Positions 43,728 to 52,932 of a stretch of 64,000 bases of DNA are shown here, piece by piece (the stretch's first letter is position 1; the number at the start of each line of letters is the position of its first letter). A model generated the notes under the pieces. It had not been told where the DNA came from, ran no database searches, and was given only the letters and a program-made list of their open reading frames with translations. Made by a program: the position numbers and the translations under genes. The stretch is from Chondrinema litorale. GTDB taxonomy: Bacteria > Bacteroidota > Bacteroidia > Cytophagales > Flammeovirgaceae. The stretch lies in assembly GCF_026250525.1 (NCBI RefSeq), contig NZ_CP111043.1, positions 1,225,421 through 1,289,420 on the forward strand, read 5' to 3'.

Positions 43728-44117
43728 TTAAACATCAATCTTATAATTAAGACTCACCTCATCGCCAGTCATGCCACGAAAACCCCAGTTTGCCGCCGGA
43801 CTCTCCATAATGCATATTTCTATATCAGTTACAGAAATCCCTAGCTGACTGCTAATTTGCTCAAAAAGCATTTTAATGAGGTTCTTTTTGGTCTCCACAG
43901 TTCTGCCTTCAATCATCATAAACTCTATAATAATATAAGCATCTGTTCGCCCTTCGGGATAGTAGAAATCGTCTTTTTCTAGATTGATAAAACGGTGTGC
44001 CCGCTTGTTTTGGGGAAATTGCAAAGCTTCCACTACACATTGGTGTATTACATCTGAAAGCTTTGCTTTTATTTCACTAAGATGGCTTCTTAAACCATAA
44101 ATCTTTACCTGAGACAT
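43728..44117 (-). CDS. Tautomerase-family protein lacking the N-terminal proline
   Basis: 129 residues with the tautomerase_2-like outline: RFINLEKDDFYYPEGRTDAYIIIEFMMIEGRTVETKK and SVTDIEICIMESPAANWGFRGMTGDE. Active tautomerases use Pro1 after Met removal, but this protein starts MSQVKIYG with no proline. It may be catalytically altered, or the true start may lie elsewhere; no upstream in-frame alternative was found. First gene of a pair with the AraC regulator. Confidence 0.8.
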   Translation of the reverse strand: MSQVKIYGLRSHLSEIKAKLSDVIHQCVVEALQFPQNKRAHRFINLEKDDFYYPEGRTDAYIIIEFMMIEGRTVETKKNLIKMLFEQISSQLGISVTDIEICIMESPAANWGFRGMTGDEVSLNYKIDV

Positions 44118-44169
44118 TTACTTTTTTATTTACTGGTATAGGATGAAAAGTAAATAGCTAAAATAATGA

Positions 44170-45591
44170 TTAAAAAGACATTTTGCTGATTTGATCGAAT
44201 GCTTTCTGCATTTCTTGCTGTACGATTAATACATCGTTTTCTGTAGTACGCCAGTTTACCAATGCAGCCCTAATTCCTTTTCGCTTATTAAAGAAAGTGG
44301 GTGTCATAAAAACTTTTCCGCTGTCGTTGAGGGTGTCCAGAAAAGCCTGAATTTTTGCCTCATTCATTTCGCCCCGCAACGTAAAGCAAACTGTATTTAA
44401 CCTAACTGGTGCCAACAACTCAAAAGCGCTTGACTCATTTATAAAACTGCCCAATTGTTTTGCCTGTCTAATATTTCGCTCGGTAATCTCTTGGTAGCCA
44501 TCTTTTCCATATGCCTTTAAAGTAAACCAAGCTGGCAAAGCTTTAAACCTGCGCGAGTTTTCAGGCAGAAAGTTTAGGAAATTGAAATTCTCCAAAGGAT
44601 CGCCCAAATACGGAGCATTTGAGTTTTGGAAGGTCTCTACCTGCAAAAACTTGTGTTTCTCTTTCACAAAAAAGAAAGCACTTTCGTAAGGCACATTTAA
44701 CCATTTATGGCAGTCTATGCAAATACTATCGGCATTTTCCCAACCGTCTAGTAAATGACTATAACTCGGAGAAATAGCCGCAAAACCACCAAAAGCAGCA
44801 TCTACATGCCACCAGAAATTGTATTTTTCTTTTAGCTTAGAAATGCCTTTAAAATCGTCGAAATCAACTGTGTTTACTGTTCCACCACTGCTAATCAAAA
44901 TAAAAGGCTGACCGTTTAATGCTTTTATTTCTGCTTCTAAAGCTTCCAGATCAACACACTCGCGAGTCGGCGCTATGGTTTTTACCAACTGTACATTGGC
45001 GCTGCCCATACCTAACATGGCCAGCGATTTTATAGCCGATGAATGAGGTACTGCCGATAAAACCTTAAAGGTTGATTGCATGCCGTTTTTAGCGACATCC
45101 ATTGCTAGCTCTTTGCCTAACCACTGCCTCGCCACACCTAAACAGGTAAAGTTTGACATAGTTGCTCCCGTTACAAACCCACCTAAATAATCTTTTGGCA
45201 GGTTAAATAAATCGAGTAGTAACTGCACCGTTTCAAACTCTACTTTGCCCGAAACATCGCCATGCCCTTTTAATGTTTGTGTATTTTGATCGTAGATCGT
45301 AGCCAACATATCACCCATAATAGCAGCAGGAGTAGTACCTCCGGTTACAAATCCCCAGTAACGCGGTCCGGCTGATGCCACCATCATTTCACTGAATCTT
45401 TCTTTAAACTCTTGTAAGATAGCGAGCCCTCCTTTGCCTTCGGCAGATAGCTCAGGCATGTTTGCTTCTTCTGATACTTTTATAGAAGTAGGTACCTGGT
45501 CTAGCTCTGCCAGATACTTTAAGCCCACTTGTAAAGCTGCATTTAACAGGCTTTCTGTGTCTTTCAGATCATTGTTTAGCCTTGCGTTCAT
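44170..45591 (-). CDS. PLP-dependent group II decarboxylase
   Basis: 473 residues of the DDC/GAD/L-tyrosine decarboxylase fold. GFVTGGTTPAAIMGDML and GGFVTGATMSNFTCLGVARQ bind PLP phosphate. HVDAAFGGFAAISP holds the PLP-contacting Asp, and SICIDCHKWLNVPYE holds the PLP lysine. The substrate cannot be chosen between aromatic amino acids, aspartate and glutamate. It is monocistronic, 50 bp downstream of the tautomerase start. Confidence 0.92.
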   Translation of the reverse strand: MNARLNNDLKDTESLLNAALQVGLKYLAELDQVPTSIKVSEEANMPELSAEGKGGLAILQEFKERFSEMMVASAGPRYWGFVTGGTTPAAIMGDMLATIYDQNTQTLKGHGDVSGKVEFETVQLLLDLFNLPKDYLGGFVTGATMSNFTCLGVARQWLGKELAMDVAKNGMQSTFKVLSAVPHSSAIKSLAMLGMGSANVQLVKTIAPTRECVDLEALEAEIKALNGQPFILISSGGTVNTVDFDDFKGISKLKEKYNFWWHVDAAFGGFAAISPSYSHLLDGWENADSICIDCHKWLNVPYESAFFFVKEKHKFLQVETFQNSNAPYLGDPLENFNFLNFLPENSRRFKALPAWFTLKAYGKDGYQEITERNIRQAKQLGSFINESSAFELLAPVRLNTVCFTLRGEMNEAKIQAFLDTLNDSGKVFMTPTFFNKRKGIRAALVNWRTTENDVLIVQQEMQKAFDQISKMSF

Positions 45592-45654
45592 TCAGTTTCA
45601 GTTTATGTTGATCTTTGTTTTAAAGTAATATTACTTTGCTACTCAATTTTAAGT

Positions 45655-45870
45655 TCATTCGGCGCAAGTAACAAGATAAATATAGCTTTTGTGAGATACG
45701 CGCTGTTGTTTGGCAGCTATGTAAGACTCCATCTTGTTGCTAACATGCTGCCCCGATGCCGAAGTTACCGAAACAAAGAACAGTACAAGCAGAATAAAAA
45801 TCGTAACAAACAATCCTCGCATTAAGTCGATTGCAAATGAATTGTATCTATGATAATTATAATTCTTCAT
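45655..45870 (-). CDS. Small single-helix membrane protein (hypothetical)
   Basis: 71 residues: a basic N-terminus (MKNYNYHRYNSFAID), one hydrophobic helix (LMRGLFVTIFILLVLFFVSVT), and a ~35-residue polar tail. A signal cleavage after ASGQ is possible. No family recognised. Composition is like neighbouring genes, and the position upstream of the decarboxylase gene is compatible with a real small gene; a chance ORF cannot be excluded. Confidence 0.4.
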   Translation of the reverse strand: MKNYNYHRYNSFAIDLMRGLFVTIFILLVLFFVSVTSASGQHVSNKMESYIAAKQQRVSHKSYIYLVTCAE

Positions 45871-46044
45871 GGGTTTAATCTTTTACATTCTTGAATTCCG
45901 CCAGTAGAGATTGATACATGGTTGAGGAAATTCGATGATGCAAAAGAAGCGGGAAGGCAAACGAGATGCTAATATTTATAGTAGACAAATAGTTAACAAC
46001 ACGCGAATAAAATGTGTACTATGGGTAGACAAGGGAGGGGAATA

Positions 46045-46078
46045 ATTAAGGTATCCATCTGAAAATGAATACCTTAAT
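46045..46078 (-). terminator. Hairpin after the 46094 lipoprotein gene
   Basis: Perfect 10-bp stem ATTAAGGTAT/ATACCTTAAT, 16 bp past the stop. The T-run on the minus strand is short, so termination may be weak. Confidence 0.55.
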
Positions 46079-46093
46079 CCTATATAACTAATA

Positions 46094-46504
46094 TCAATCT
46101 ATCTTTTTAAAAGTCATCTTGGTTCCGAAAGCGGTGTCGTCGTAGAAGTTGCCAATAACTAATTGATCTCCATTTTTTTCGAAAGAAAATTGATTAAAGG
46201 CAGAGTTACTCGATAGATGCCAGCGAAGTGAGATTTCATTTTTTAGTAATTCATAGTCGTAAGAACCTGCCTTGGATTTTGGTAAAAGATGGCCATCTCT
46301 CAATTCTCTAGCTCTGTTTAAGTACATCACCTCATCTCCATCTCCCCAGTAATCAAAAACCAATGTATCAGTTCCGGTCTGTATATCGACCCATAAACCT
46401 TGTAGCGATTTAGCTTCGGTAAGCTCATCGTTTTGGTCTGTGCAACTGATGTTTATAATTAGCAGAATAGCTAAAAAAAATGGAGATGATTTAAAGAAGT
46501 TCAT
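46094..46504 (-). CDS. Hypothetical lipoprotein with lipocalin-like C-domain
   Basis: 136 residues with a lipoprotein signal ending INISC. The mature part has LQGLWVDIQTGTDTLVFDYWGDGDEVMYLNRA and QLVIGNFYDDTAFGTKMTFKKI, an alternating-strand pattern as in small Bacteroidota lipocalin-like lipoproteins. Function unknown. The closest upstream gene (46612) is also for an exported protein, but it is over 100 bp away. Confidence 0.7.
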   Translation of the reverse strand: MNFFKSSPFFLAILLIINISCTDQNDELTEAKSLQGLWVDIQTGTDTLVFDYWGDGDEVMYLNRARELRDGHLLPKSKAGSYDYELLKNEISLRWHLSSNSAFNQFSFEKNGDQLVIGNFYDDTAFGTKMTFKKID

Positions 46505-46611
46505 AATTTGACCAGAGAAAATTTAACAAGAAACAATGAGCTAAACTTAAGCAAAAAACACTAAAATTGATTAGAAAAAGCTGTTTTTTTAGAAATGATA
46601 GCCAATTGAGT

Positions 46612-47523
46612 TTACTTTCCTTTTTTCTGCTTTTTAGTTAACGGTAAGTAACTAGAATGACTTAAGCACTCACTATTTTCTACTGGAAATCTTTGATAGG
46701 ATATAAAAATAAAGCTCTCAAAAACCGTCTTAGTCTTAAGTATACTGCCTAAAATACTTTTGTATTCAACAGAAGTAGATGTATCATTTAAAATATCTTG
46801 ATATTTTTCCAACATCATCTCAGTATCTCTTACAATACCTATGTGTATAACTCCACCATATTTTAACAGAGATGTGGGTAACTCAAAAGTTTCATGAATA
46901 GCTAATTCATCATAATAGAATTCCAACTTTAACGAATCTGGAATCTGTAAAAAATAATATCTATTAGCTTTTATATTTTCAGTAAAAGGTGTTCCTTCAG
47001 TGGTTTGTATGTGATATTGAGTAGCTTCCTTAGTTTTCCAGTTTTTTACTATTGAAATATACTTCTCAGAATTTCGTATTTGAGTTTCATTATCAAAAAC
47101 ATTTACTTCTAAATAGTATGGTTTACTAGCAGATATTTTTGTCTCTCCTACTACTTTTTGAACCTCAAAAGTGATTATATCAGGTTGTGTCTGCTGTGTA
47201 TAGTCAATCAAAAAATAAAGAATATCGTTTTTCTGAATTTTAGGGAGATTCACTTCTACTTCTGTTTGTAGAAATTTAATATCGCTTACAGTTCTTTTTA
47301 TGGTTACAGCATTCTCTATAGAAACCTTAGCGTGTATAATTCTAAAACTTTTAACTTCTATATCTTTACTGTTTTCAATCTTAATTTTTAATGGCTGTGT
47401 TTCATCCACCAACTTTAAAGTATCATCAAACACACCATTTATCTCTATTGAAATATCCTGACTATAAGTCTTTAGAGTAGCAAAAACGAAAAAGATAAAT
47501 ATCAATAATATTTTTACTTGCAT
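46612..47523 (-). CDS. Exported protein of unknown function (beta-rich)
   Basis: 303 residues with a signal peptide (KILLIFIFFVFATLKTYSQ). The N-terminal half has strand patterns and a GxFDDTLKLVDE beginning similar in style to GldM-like or Ig-like periplasmic domains, but no family was recognised. The C-terminus is lysine-rich (KKQKKGK). It starts 24 bp downstream of the stop of the membrane protein gene at 47548, so it is likely in the same transcript. Confidence 0.65.
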   Translation of the reverse strand: MQVKILLIFIFFVFATLKTYSQDISIEINGVFDDTLKLVDETQPLKIKIENSKDIEVKSFRIIHAKVSIENAVTIKRTVSDIKFLQTEVEVNLPKIQKNDILYFLIDYTQQTQPDIITFEVQKVVGETKISASKPYYLEVNVFDNETQIRNSEKYISIVKNWKTKEATQYHIQTTEGTPFTENIKANRYYFLQIPDSLKLEFYYDELAIHETFELPTSLLKYGGVIHIGIVRDTEMMLEKYQDILNDTSTSVEYKSILGSILKTKTVFESFIFISYQRFPVENSECLSHSSYLPLTKKQKKGK

Positions 47524-47547
47524 GTATTATTTCTTAGTAACTATTTT

Positions 47548-48633
47548 TCACTCTCCCCTCAACTGCTTTTTTTCTTCTTGTTTTAAATATTGGGTAGCAA
47601 TTCGGTTTTCTGGGTTTGGCTCGCAGGTGTAAAGCACTAGTAGAAATATCCATTCTAGTGGTTTCATCATAAAATAGATAAAATCTGAAAGGTATTTATT
47701 TTCGAAGAGGTAATAATATTGGTGCACTACATCGCCTACTTTGTTGTAATTACTTCGAATCAGTTTATGCAACCTCGGAAATTTCTCTTCTAGCAACTCT
47801 TCGAAAGCATTTGATACTAACAATTGTCTATTGCAGATAATACGTCCTTTGTTTCTAGTACCATAGCGCACTGGTTGTACTACATGTGCATGTCCGTTAG
47901 CTGCCACAGAGCAGAGATAATGCCCTCCGCAAGTTACATTTGCGCACAAATGATCTATTTGCGAAAAGCCTTTATAATAGGTCTGTGTAAACGCCTCGAT
48001 GGCAGAGTCTGGCTTTTGTCCAAACAATATGAGTATAGCAGTTACCAACATAATAACAGGCAAACACAGCAAAAGCAGAATAGGATATTTTATAAATGGT
48101 TTCGCTGTTAGCACTTGCCACACATACATGCCGGCTGGTGCAGCTACCTGATAAGTACCCATTTCACCCGCCTCAAAAAGCTGATATTGATTCTTTATCA
48201 ATCGGAGAACAAAAAGTAAAATAATTGGCAGATTGCCTAGTATCCATAAAAATTCATCTGCATGATAACCAATCAAAACATTCAGTACAATGCCTATTAG
48301 CAACAAGGCATTTACTACAACTTCTGCCAAAGGAGCTGCTACTTTTCTTCTATAAGAGCAATAGAAATAACTAAGCCCTCCAAGGAGAATCCAGCAATAG
48401 ATGGTTAATCGGTGATCGGGAGAAAACACAACATCATCACTACAACAATCTAACCTCTCTCCAGAATCGGATACGATGAGATACAAAAAAGGCAATGCCA
48501 CAACGGATGCCAGTTCTGCAATTCTAAACAATGCAATATGTAATAGATGCTTTTTGGTAAAAATATACCACAAAAATTCTAGCGTAATAAGAAATGCTGG
48601 GGCAAAAAATAAGGCTATAAAAATGGCTTCCAT
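47548..48633 (-). CDS. Multi-pass membrane protein, possibly DUF6688
   Basis: 361 residues: six or seven hydrophobic helices in the first ~235 residues, then a soluble C-terminal part with CANVTCGGHYLCSVAANGHAHVV and RIICNRQLLVSNAFEELLEEKFPRLH. Several Cys and His residues could bind metal. The pattern recalls DUF6688 family proteins, but I am not certain. It is the first gene of a pair with the exported protein at 46612. Confidence 0.65.
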   Translation of the reverse strand: MEAIFIALFFAPAFLITLEFLWYIFTKKHLLHIALFRIAELASVVALPFLYLIVSDSGERLDCCSDDVVFSPDHRLTIYCWILLGGLSYFYCSYRRKVAAPLAEVVVNALLLIGIVLNVLIGYHADEFLWILGNLPIILLFVLRLIKNQYQLFEAGEMGTYQVAAPAGMYVWQVLTAKPFIKYPILLLLCLPVIMLVTAILILFGQKPDSAIEAFTQTYYKGFSQIDHLCANVTCGGHYLCSVAANGHAHVVQPVRYGTRNKGRIICNRQLLVSNAFEELLEEKFPRLHKLIRSNYNKVGDVVHQYYYLFENKYLSDFIYFMMKPLEWIFLLVLYTCEPNPENRIATQYLKQEEKKQLRGE

Positions 48634-48722
48634 GAAAAAAAATTACAGCTATCAGTAAGATAATTAAAAATAAAACGCCCAAAACTCATAGAATTTTGAT
48701 AATTGCCCAATTTAGATAATAT

Positions 48723-49154
48723 TCACCTACCTTTATATTCAAACAAAATGTACATACCTTCATAAGAAAAGCCTTCTGATTTTTTGAGCCAATTATTTTT
48801 TAGATAGAAGTTTACTGCCGAAGTGTTTTGTTGCAAGCATTTAAGTGTAACAGGGCCATCTAGTATAGAAATGGCTTTTTGCAATAAAGCTCTACCTACT
48901 CCATTTCTCTGAAAATCACTTTTAATGTATAGATGATGAATAAAGTTATCGGGCTGCCAAACAGATATAAAACCCACAATTTCTCCTTGTACTTGGGCTT
49001 TCAATATCAACTCGCCTTTGGTGTCTGCTATAAATGAAGCTTGTTGGAGTGCATCTTTATCTAGCCAAAAAAATGTTTGTTGCCGAACTTGCAGATATAA
49101 CTTTTCTAGTTCAGCATAATCTTGAGGTGCAGCGTCAGAAATACTTATATCCAA
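48723..49154 (-). CDS. GNAT-family N-acetyltransferase
   Basis: 143 residues. DAAPQDYAELEKLYLQVRQ opening, GEIVGFISVWQPDNFIHHLYIKSDFQRNGVGRALLQKAI with the Q/RxxGxG/A acetyl-CoA loop (QRNGVG), and LKCLQQNTSAVNFYLKNNW near the end. Substrate unknown. The next gene upstream (49170) is a lipoprotein, 15 bp from its start, so it may be cotranscribed. Confidence 0.92.
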   Translation of the reverse strand: MDISISDAAPQDYAELEKLYLQVRQQTFFWLDKDALQQASFIADTKGELILKAQVQGEIVGFISVWQPDNFIHHLYIKSDFQRNGVGRALLQKAISILDGPVTLKCLQQNTSAVNFYLKNNWLKKSEGFSYEGMYILFEYKGR

Positions 49155-49169
49155 ACAAAGGCAGATTAA

Positions 49170-49799
49170 CTACAAGAAATTATAAGTACCTGATCTTATG
49201 ATTCTCCACTGGCCTTCGATTTTTTGCAGGTAGGTAATCCAGCCAATTTTGTGGGTTTCATTTTCGCCATAACTTTCAGTAAACCAATAGTCTTGATGCC
49301 CAACTAAAGCTTTGGTTTTGTCGTCGTTGTAAGCTATTTTGTTTACTTCGATATAGTAACCAGTTGTATTCGGGTAATCCTCTGTAAAGAGATTCCAAGC
49401 AGTGTGGGTGTCGTGCGATTCGAAATAAAATCCATACTCATTATTAGAAATCAACTTCACGATTTTATCTGAAACCACAATTTGCTGATCTAACAAAGAT
49501 TTTCCAGAGTTTGCCTTTACAAAGTTTTGATAAAGGTTCATATCTAGGCTATCAGAATTTTCTGTTTGAAACACAAACTGATAGGTTTCTGCAGAAATGG
49601 TAAGATTAGATGTTTGTTGCTTTACGATGAGCTCTGAGGTGTTATAATTTGATAAAGCCGCACTATATACCTTGTAGTCTTCATTACTAAACTGATCGGG
49701 ATTTTCGAGCGAAAATTCTTGTAAAATCTCCTCTTCTTTGTCGCAAGAGGCAAGAAACAGTGTAGTTAGTAACAAGTAGATAAGGTAGGACTTTTTCAT
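49170..49799 (-). CDS. Hypothetical lipoprotein
   Basis: 209 residues with signal and lipobox (LLTTLFLASCDK). Residues ~40-200 have mixed helix/strand patterns with no recognisable family; YYIEVNKIAYNDDKTKALVGHQDYWF and GWITYLQKIEGQWRIIRSG at the C-terminus resemble the last strands of NTF2-like (SnoaL) domains. Attached to the inner face of the outer membrane or the surface. Confidence 0.6.
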   Translation of the reverse strand: MKKSYLIYLLLTTLFLASCDKEEEILQEFSLENPDQFSNEDYKVYSAALSNYNTSELIVKQQTSNLTISAETYQFVFQTENSDSLDMNLYQNFVKANSGKSLLDQQIVVSDKIVKLISNNEYGFYFESHDTHTAWNLFTEDYPNTTGYYIEVNKIAYNDDKTKALVGHQDYWFTESYGENETHKIGWITYLQKIEGQWRIIRSGTYNFL

Positions 49800-49941
49800 T
49801 TTATTTTAGTTAATGCTCACCAGGTTGATTTAATTTCCATAAAAATAAGTAGAAGTGAGAACTTTTAATATTAACTTATAAAGTTTTTATGTAAAGCTTC
49901 TCCCATTTTCTTACATAAACACGCATTTTTAAGCGAATCTG

Positions 49942-50649
49942 CTACAATTTACTTAAAAAACCTGAAACCAAGGGATGTGGTTTTTCGAATGTGGAAGAAT
50001 TTTGTGGCACAAACAAAGTGGCTATATAAAAGCGATGTGCAGGCAACTCCATAATTCTGGCTTCATCCGTTTCGTCTGTGCCTACCACTTTAAAACCTGC
50101 TTGGTGCAATTGCGCTTGATATGCCGGATTTAAACCAAAGTTACAATAGTATTTTTCGATGGCTTCTGTCTCATTATAGAGTTGATACACCAAAGATTTG
50201 TGTTGGGGTAAAACCTCCGTTTTTAAGCTAATTTTTAATGTTTGTCCGGCCAATGAACAGGTAAGATGATTCACTACTAACCTAGATGCATACGGATCGT
50301 ATTCGGCATGTTCGGCATCGGTAATTCCCAAAACATTTCTGGCAAACTCTATCACCATATGTTGAAAACCGCCACAAGTTCCCAGTGTTGGTATATTATG
50401 GAGCCTAGCATATTGAATGAGCTCCAAGGTAGCTCCCATGTTTTTATAAGGGCTGCCGGGAGCAATCCAGAAACCATTGTATTTAGTAACTAAGCTTCCA
50501 AAATCACTCAGAATACTTTCAGTAGAAACCCACTCAAAATCGACAACTAAATCTAATTTTTTAGCTGCATGTTGAATGGCCTCATTTGTTGCTGTATGTG
50601 GTGGAAACTCCGGGTTGTATTCGCCAATAATACCTATGGTTTTCTTCAT
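49942..50649 (-). CDS. CTP synthase C-terminal region-related amidotransferase-like protein
   Basis: 235 residues with a class-I glutamine-amidotransferase fold. It has the nucleophile elbow LGTCGGFQH (C92), but the usual HPE triad is replaced: FYIATLFVPQNSS has V and Q instead of H and E. The family is known as CTP-synthase-C-terminal-related and lacks the synthase domain. Glutaminase activity therefore is doubtful. Lies 3 bp after the divergent-looking AraC gene end and is cotranscribed with it. Confidence 0.85.
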   Translation of the reverse strand: MKKTIGIIGEYNPEFPPHTATNEAIQHAAKKLDLVVDFEWVSTESILSDFGSLVTKYNGFWIAPGSPYKNMGATLELIQYARLHNIPTLGTCGGFQHMVIEFARNVLGITDAEHAEYDPYASRLVVNHLTCSLAGQTLKISLKTEVLPQHKSLVYQLYNETEAIEKYYCNFGLNPAYQAQLHQAGFKVVGTDETDEARIMELPAHRFYIATLFVPQNSSTFEKPHPLVSGFLSKL

Positions 50650-50652
50650 TTT

Positions 50653-51516
50653 TTAATGATTTATTTTGGCGAAGTTAAATGCCATTATGCGCTCAATCTT
50701 GAAAATATTGCAAGTCTTTTGGTAAGAAACTGGCGTAACTCCTACATACTTTTTAAAGTACCTATCGAAGTGGCTTTGGTCGTAAAAGCCAGTTTCTAGC
50801 GCAGTTTGGCTGATTGACTCTCCTTGTGCAATCAATGTTTTGGCTTTGTTGGTTCGTTGTAATAAAACATAAGACAAGGGAGTAAGCCCAGTGTGTTTCT
50901 TAAACTGCCTAATGAGTTTGTACTTATCTGTTTTAAATTGCTGAGCAAGCTGATTTAGCTCAAACTTAGCTTCGAAATTCACATCTAAAAAAGCTTTTAT
51001 TTCTTGTGTGTGTTTGTCTGGCTCAAAGTCTGGTTTTGTGCTTTTTCCATAACCGATAATCAGCTTTTGCAATGTCTCGATTAGCCATGCCTCAGTCGTT
51101 GCTTCTTGCTTATTTTCCACTTGATGATATAGCTGACTAATCGAATTAAAAATCGCTATATCTTCGAACACAGCTTGGGTGAAATTAATTTTTGCAGCAA
51201 ATCGATTACCCAAACAAGCAGCCGCGTAGCCCATTAAATCTGAATTGATATACATCATTTTGTACTTCCAACCAAAGCGGTCTAATGCATAATTTTCGTG
51301 CACATCGTAAGGATTGATAGCGATAATGGAATTGGCTGTAACTACTAAATCGTTTTCACCGAAAGACAAAACCTCTGCCCCTTCTTCTAAAATTCCAATG
51401 CAATAAGTTTCGTGGTAATGCTTCGGAAATTTCTGAGCTACATACCTCGCTGATAGCAATTCGGTAGCATCTGCATTTTTGAATTTGTACAACAGGGCTT
51501 CGTCTTTACCTTGCAT
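50653..51516 (-). CDS. AraC-family regulator with cupin-like sensor
   Basis: 287 residues. The N-terminal AraC_binding cupin region includes HYHETYCIGILEEGAEVLSF and ANSIIAINPYDVHENY (~30-75). The C-terminal double helix-turn-helix (~175-270) has FELNQLAQQFKTDKYKLIRQFKKHTGLTPLSY and ISQTALETGFYDQSHFDRYFKKYVGVTPVSY. First gene of the pair with the amidotransferase-like gene, which is probably a target or partner. Confidence 0.92.
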   Translation of the reverse strand: MQGKDEALLYKFKNADATELLSARYVAQKFPKHYHETYCIGILEEGAEVLSFGENDLVVTANSIIAINPYDVHENYALDRFGWKYKMMYINSDLMGYAAACLGNRFAAKINFTQAVFEDIAIFNSISQLYHQVENKQEATTEAWLIETLQKLIIGYGKSTKPDFEPDKHTQEIKAFLDVNFEAKFELNQLAQQFKTDKYKLIRQFKKHTGLTPLSYVLLQRTNKAKTLIAQGESISQTALETGFYDQSHFDRYFKKYVGVTPVSYQKTCNIFKIERIMAFNFAKINH

Positions 51517-51602
51517 TTTAGGGGCTTTAGATATTCAATGCTTTTATCAAATATATCATTTTCGTACCCATTACTGGCAAAAGAATAGCCTGTTTTTGTC
51601 AA

Positions 51603-52035
51603 TTAGTTTTGCGCTTCCAACTTATCGAATAGCATTTCTACATAATGCAGGTTGTACATAATACCCAAAATATTTCCAAAAGGATCGACCAGCGATGCGG
51701 TAATAAAACCTTCGCCTCTTGGCGTAACTGGCTCATATTCTGCCGCACCCATCCGCTTCAATTTATCTATTGTGGTAGCTAGGTTTTCTACATGCCAATA
51801 GAGTATTGCACACCTATGGTTGCACTAGCCATTTAGGTTTAAACTGGCTGCTGATAATACCCAACTCTTGTTGGTAATCTCCCAGTCTAAATTCCACATA
51901 TGCCAGTTTGCCATTGTATTCTCGCTGAAAATAGGGCTCTACATCCAGAAATTCAGCATACCATTTTTTAGCAGCTTCTACATCCTCTGCCCAAAAACTT
52001 ATTGTGGCTACACCGCGTAATGTTGTTTTTTTCAT
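51603..52035 (-). pseudogene. VOC-family (glyoxalase/bleomycin) gene with one frameshift
   Basis: The 5' half (to the TAG at 51814) encodes LRGVATISFWAEDVEAAKKWYAEFLDVEP...KWLVQP. The same strand continues, one base out of phase, with AILYWHVENL...GAAEYEPVTPRGEGFITASLVDPFGNILGIMYN, ending at TAA 51603-51605. Both halves are consecutive parts of one ~145-residue VOC protein. The shift lies near 51814-51826. Either a true pseudogene or a sequencing error. Confidence 0.85.
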
Positions 52036-52218
52036 CTTTTTTAGGTTTTATTAGCTCTTAAAAATTTCAGATAATTATTTACTTTCCGAAATTACCCACC
52101 TGTAGTGACAAGGGTTTGTCACGCATTTCAAATTTTTCAAAGATTTTCCAGAAATTCTAGACAACGTAAATCCCGTATGGAGCTAAGGTCTTTCTTGGTA
52201 TCACAATTCACAAAGCAG

Positions 52219-52895
52219 ATGAAACTGTATTTAACTGTTATACTACTATTTTTTATGGGAAAATCTTTTAGCCAAACCCTTAGTAAAGAAGAAGCTATTC
52301 ACATCGCACAGCAACTTTACGAAGTAGAAATCCTATCTGAAAAAGGGAGGGATTCTTTGCACACAACAATACTTTTCGCAGACAAAAAAGATCAAATTAC
52401 AATGATGAAAACAAACGGTTTTACCCTTCTCAAATCTTAGAGTTTTTGGGCAACATATTTTGGTTTGAGTATTTATATCGTTCTGGTTTTCAAGCGAAAT
52501 CTGATTACATAAATCAAAAATTTTCATCAAAAACAGATAGTACACAAAACGAATCTCTAATTAATCAAGGTGATGCAGGCTACGAAGAATGGGCAAAAAA
52601 CTTTAGAGGTTTTAAACTTGAAGCAGCCATTCAAAGTGATGAATCTTTACCAAATAATGAAGGCGGATTTTTTTGGGTGTTACCATTACCTAATAAAATT
52701 GAATATGGTTTAATTCATGACAAAAGAAGCGTACTTGGTAAACATCGCCTAAAAACACTCAACGATTTGCTTTCACTTGGTCTGATTGATCAAAAAGTAT
52801 ATGACGAAACAAGGCTTTTACTACTCGAAAACAAATTAATTACAGAGAATTACTTGCTTGACCATGTTAGGAAAAAGACCTCTATTAAGGAGTAA
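52219..52895 (+). pseudogene. Exported protein gene split by a frameshift in a T-run
   Basis: Starts MKLYLTVILLFFMGKSFSQ (signal peptide) at 52219. The first frame stops at 52440 (GFTLLKS). The second frame, one base off, is open through the point of change and reads RFYPSQILEFLGNIFWFEYLYRSG...LPNNEGGFFWVLPLPNKIEYGLIHDKRSVLG to 52895. Adding one T in TTTT at 52419-52422 joins them into ~226 residues (MKTNGFYPSQ...). No family recognised. Could be phase-variable, decayed or a read error. Confidence 0.75.
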
Positions 52896-52932
52896 ATAAA
52901 CCAGAATTATTTGGAGATTTTTTTTGAGGGAT

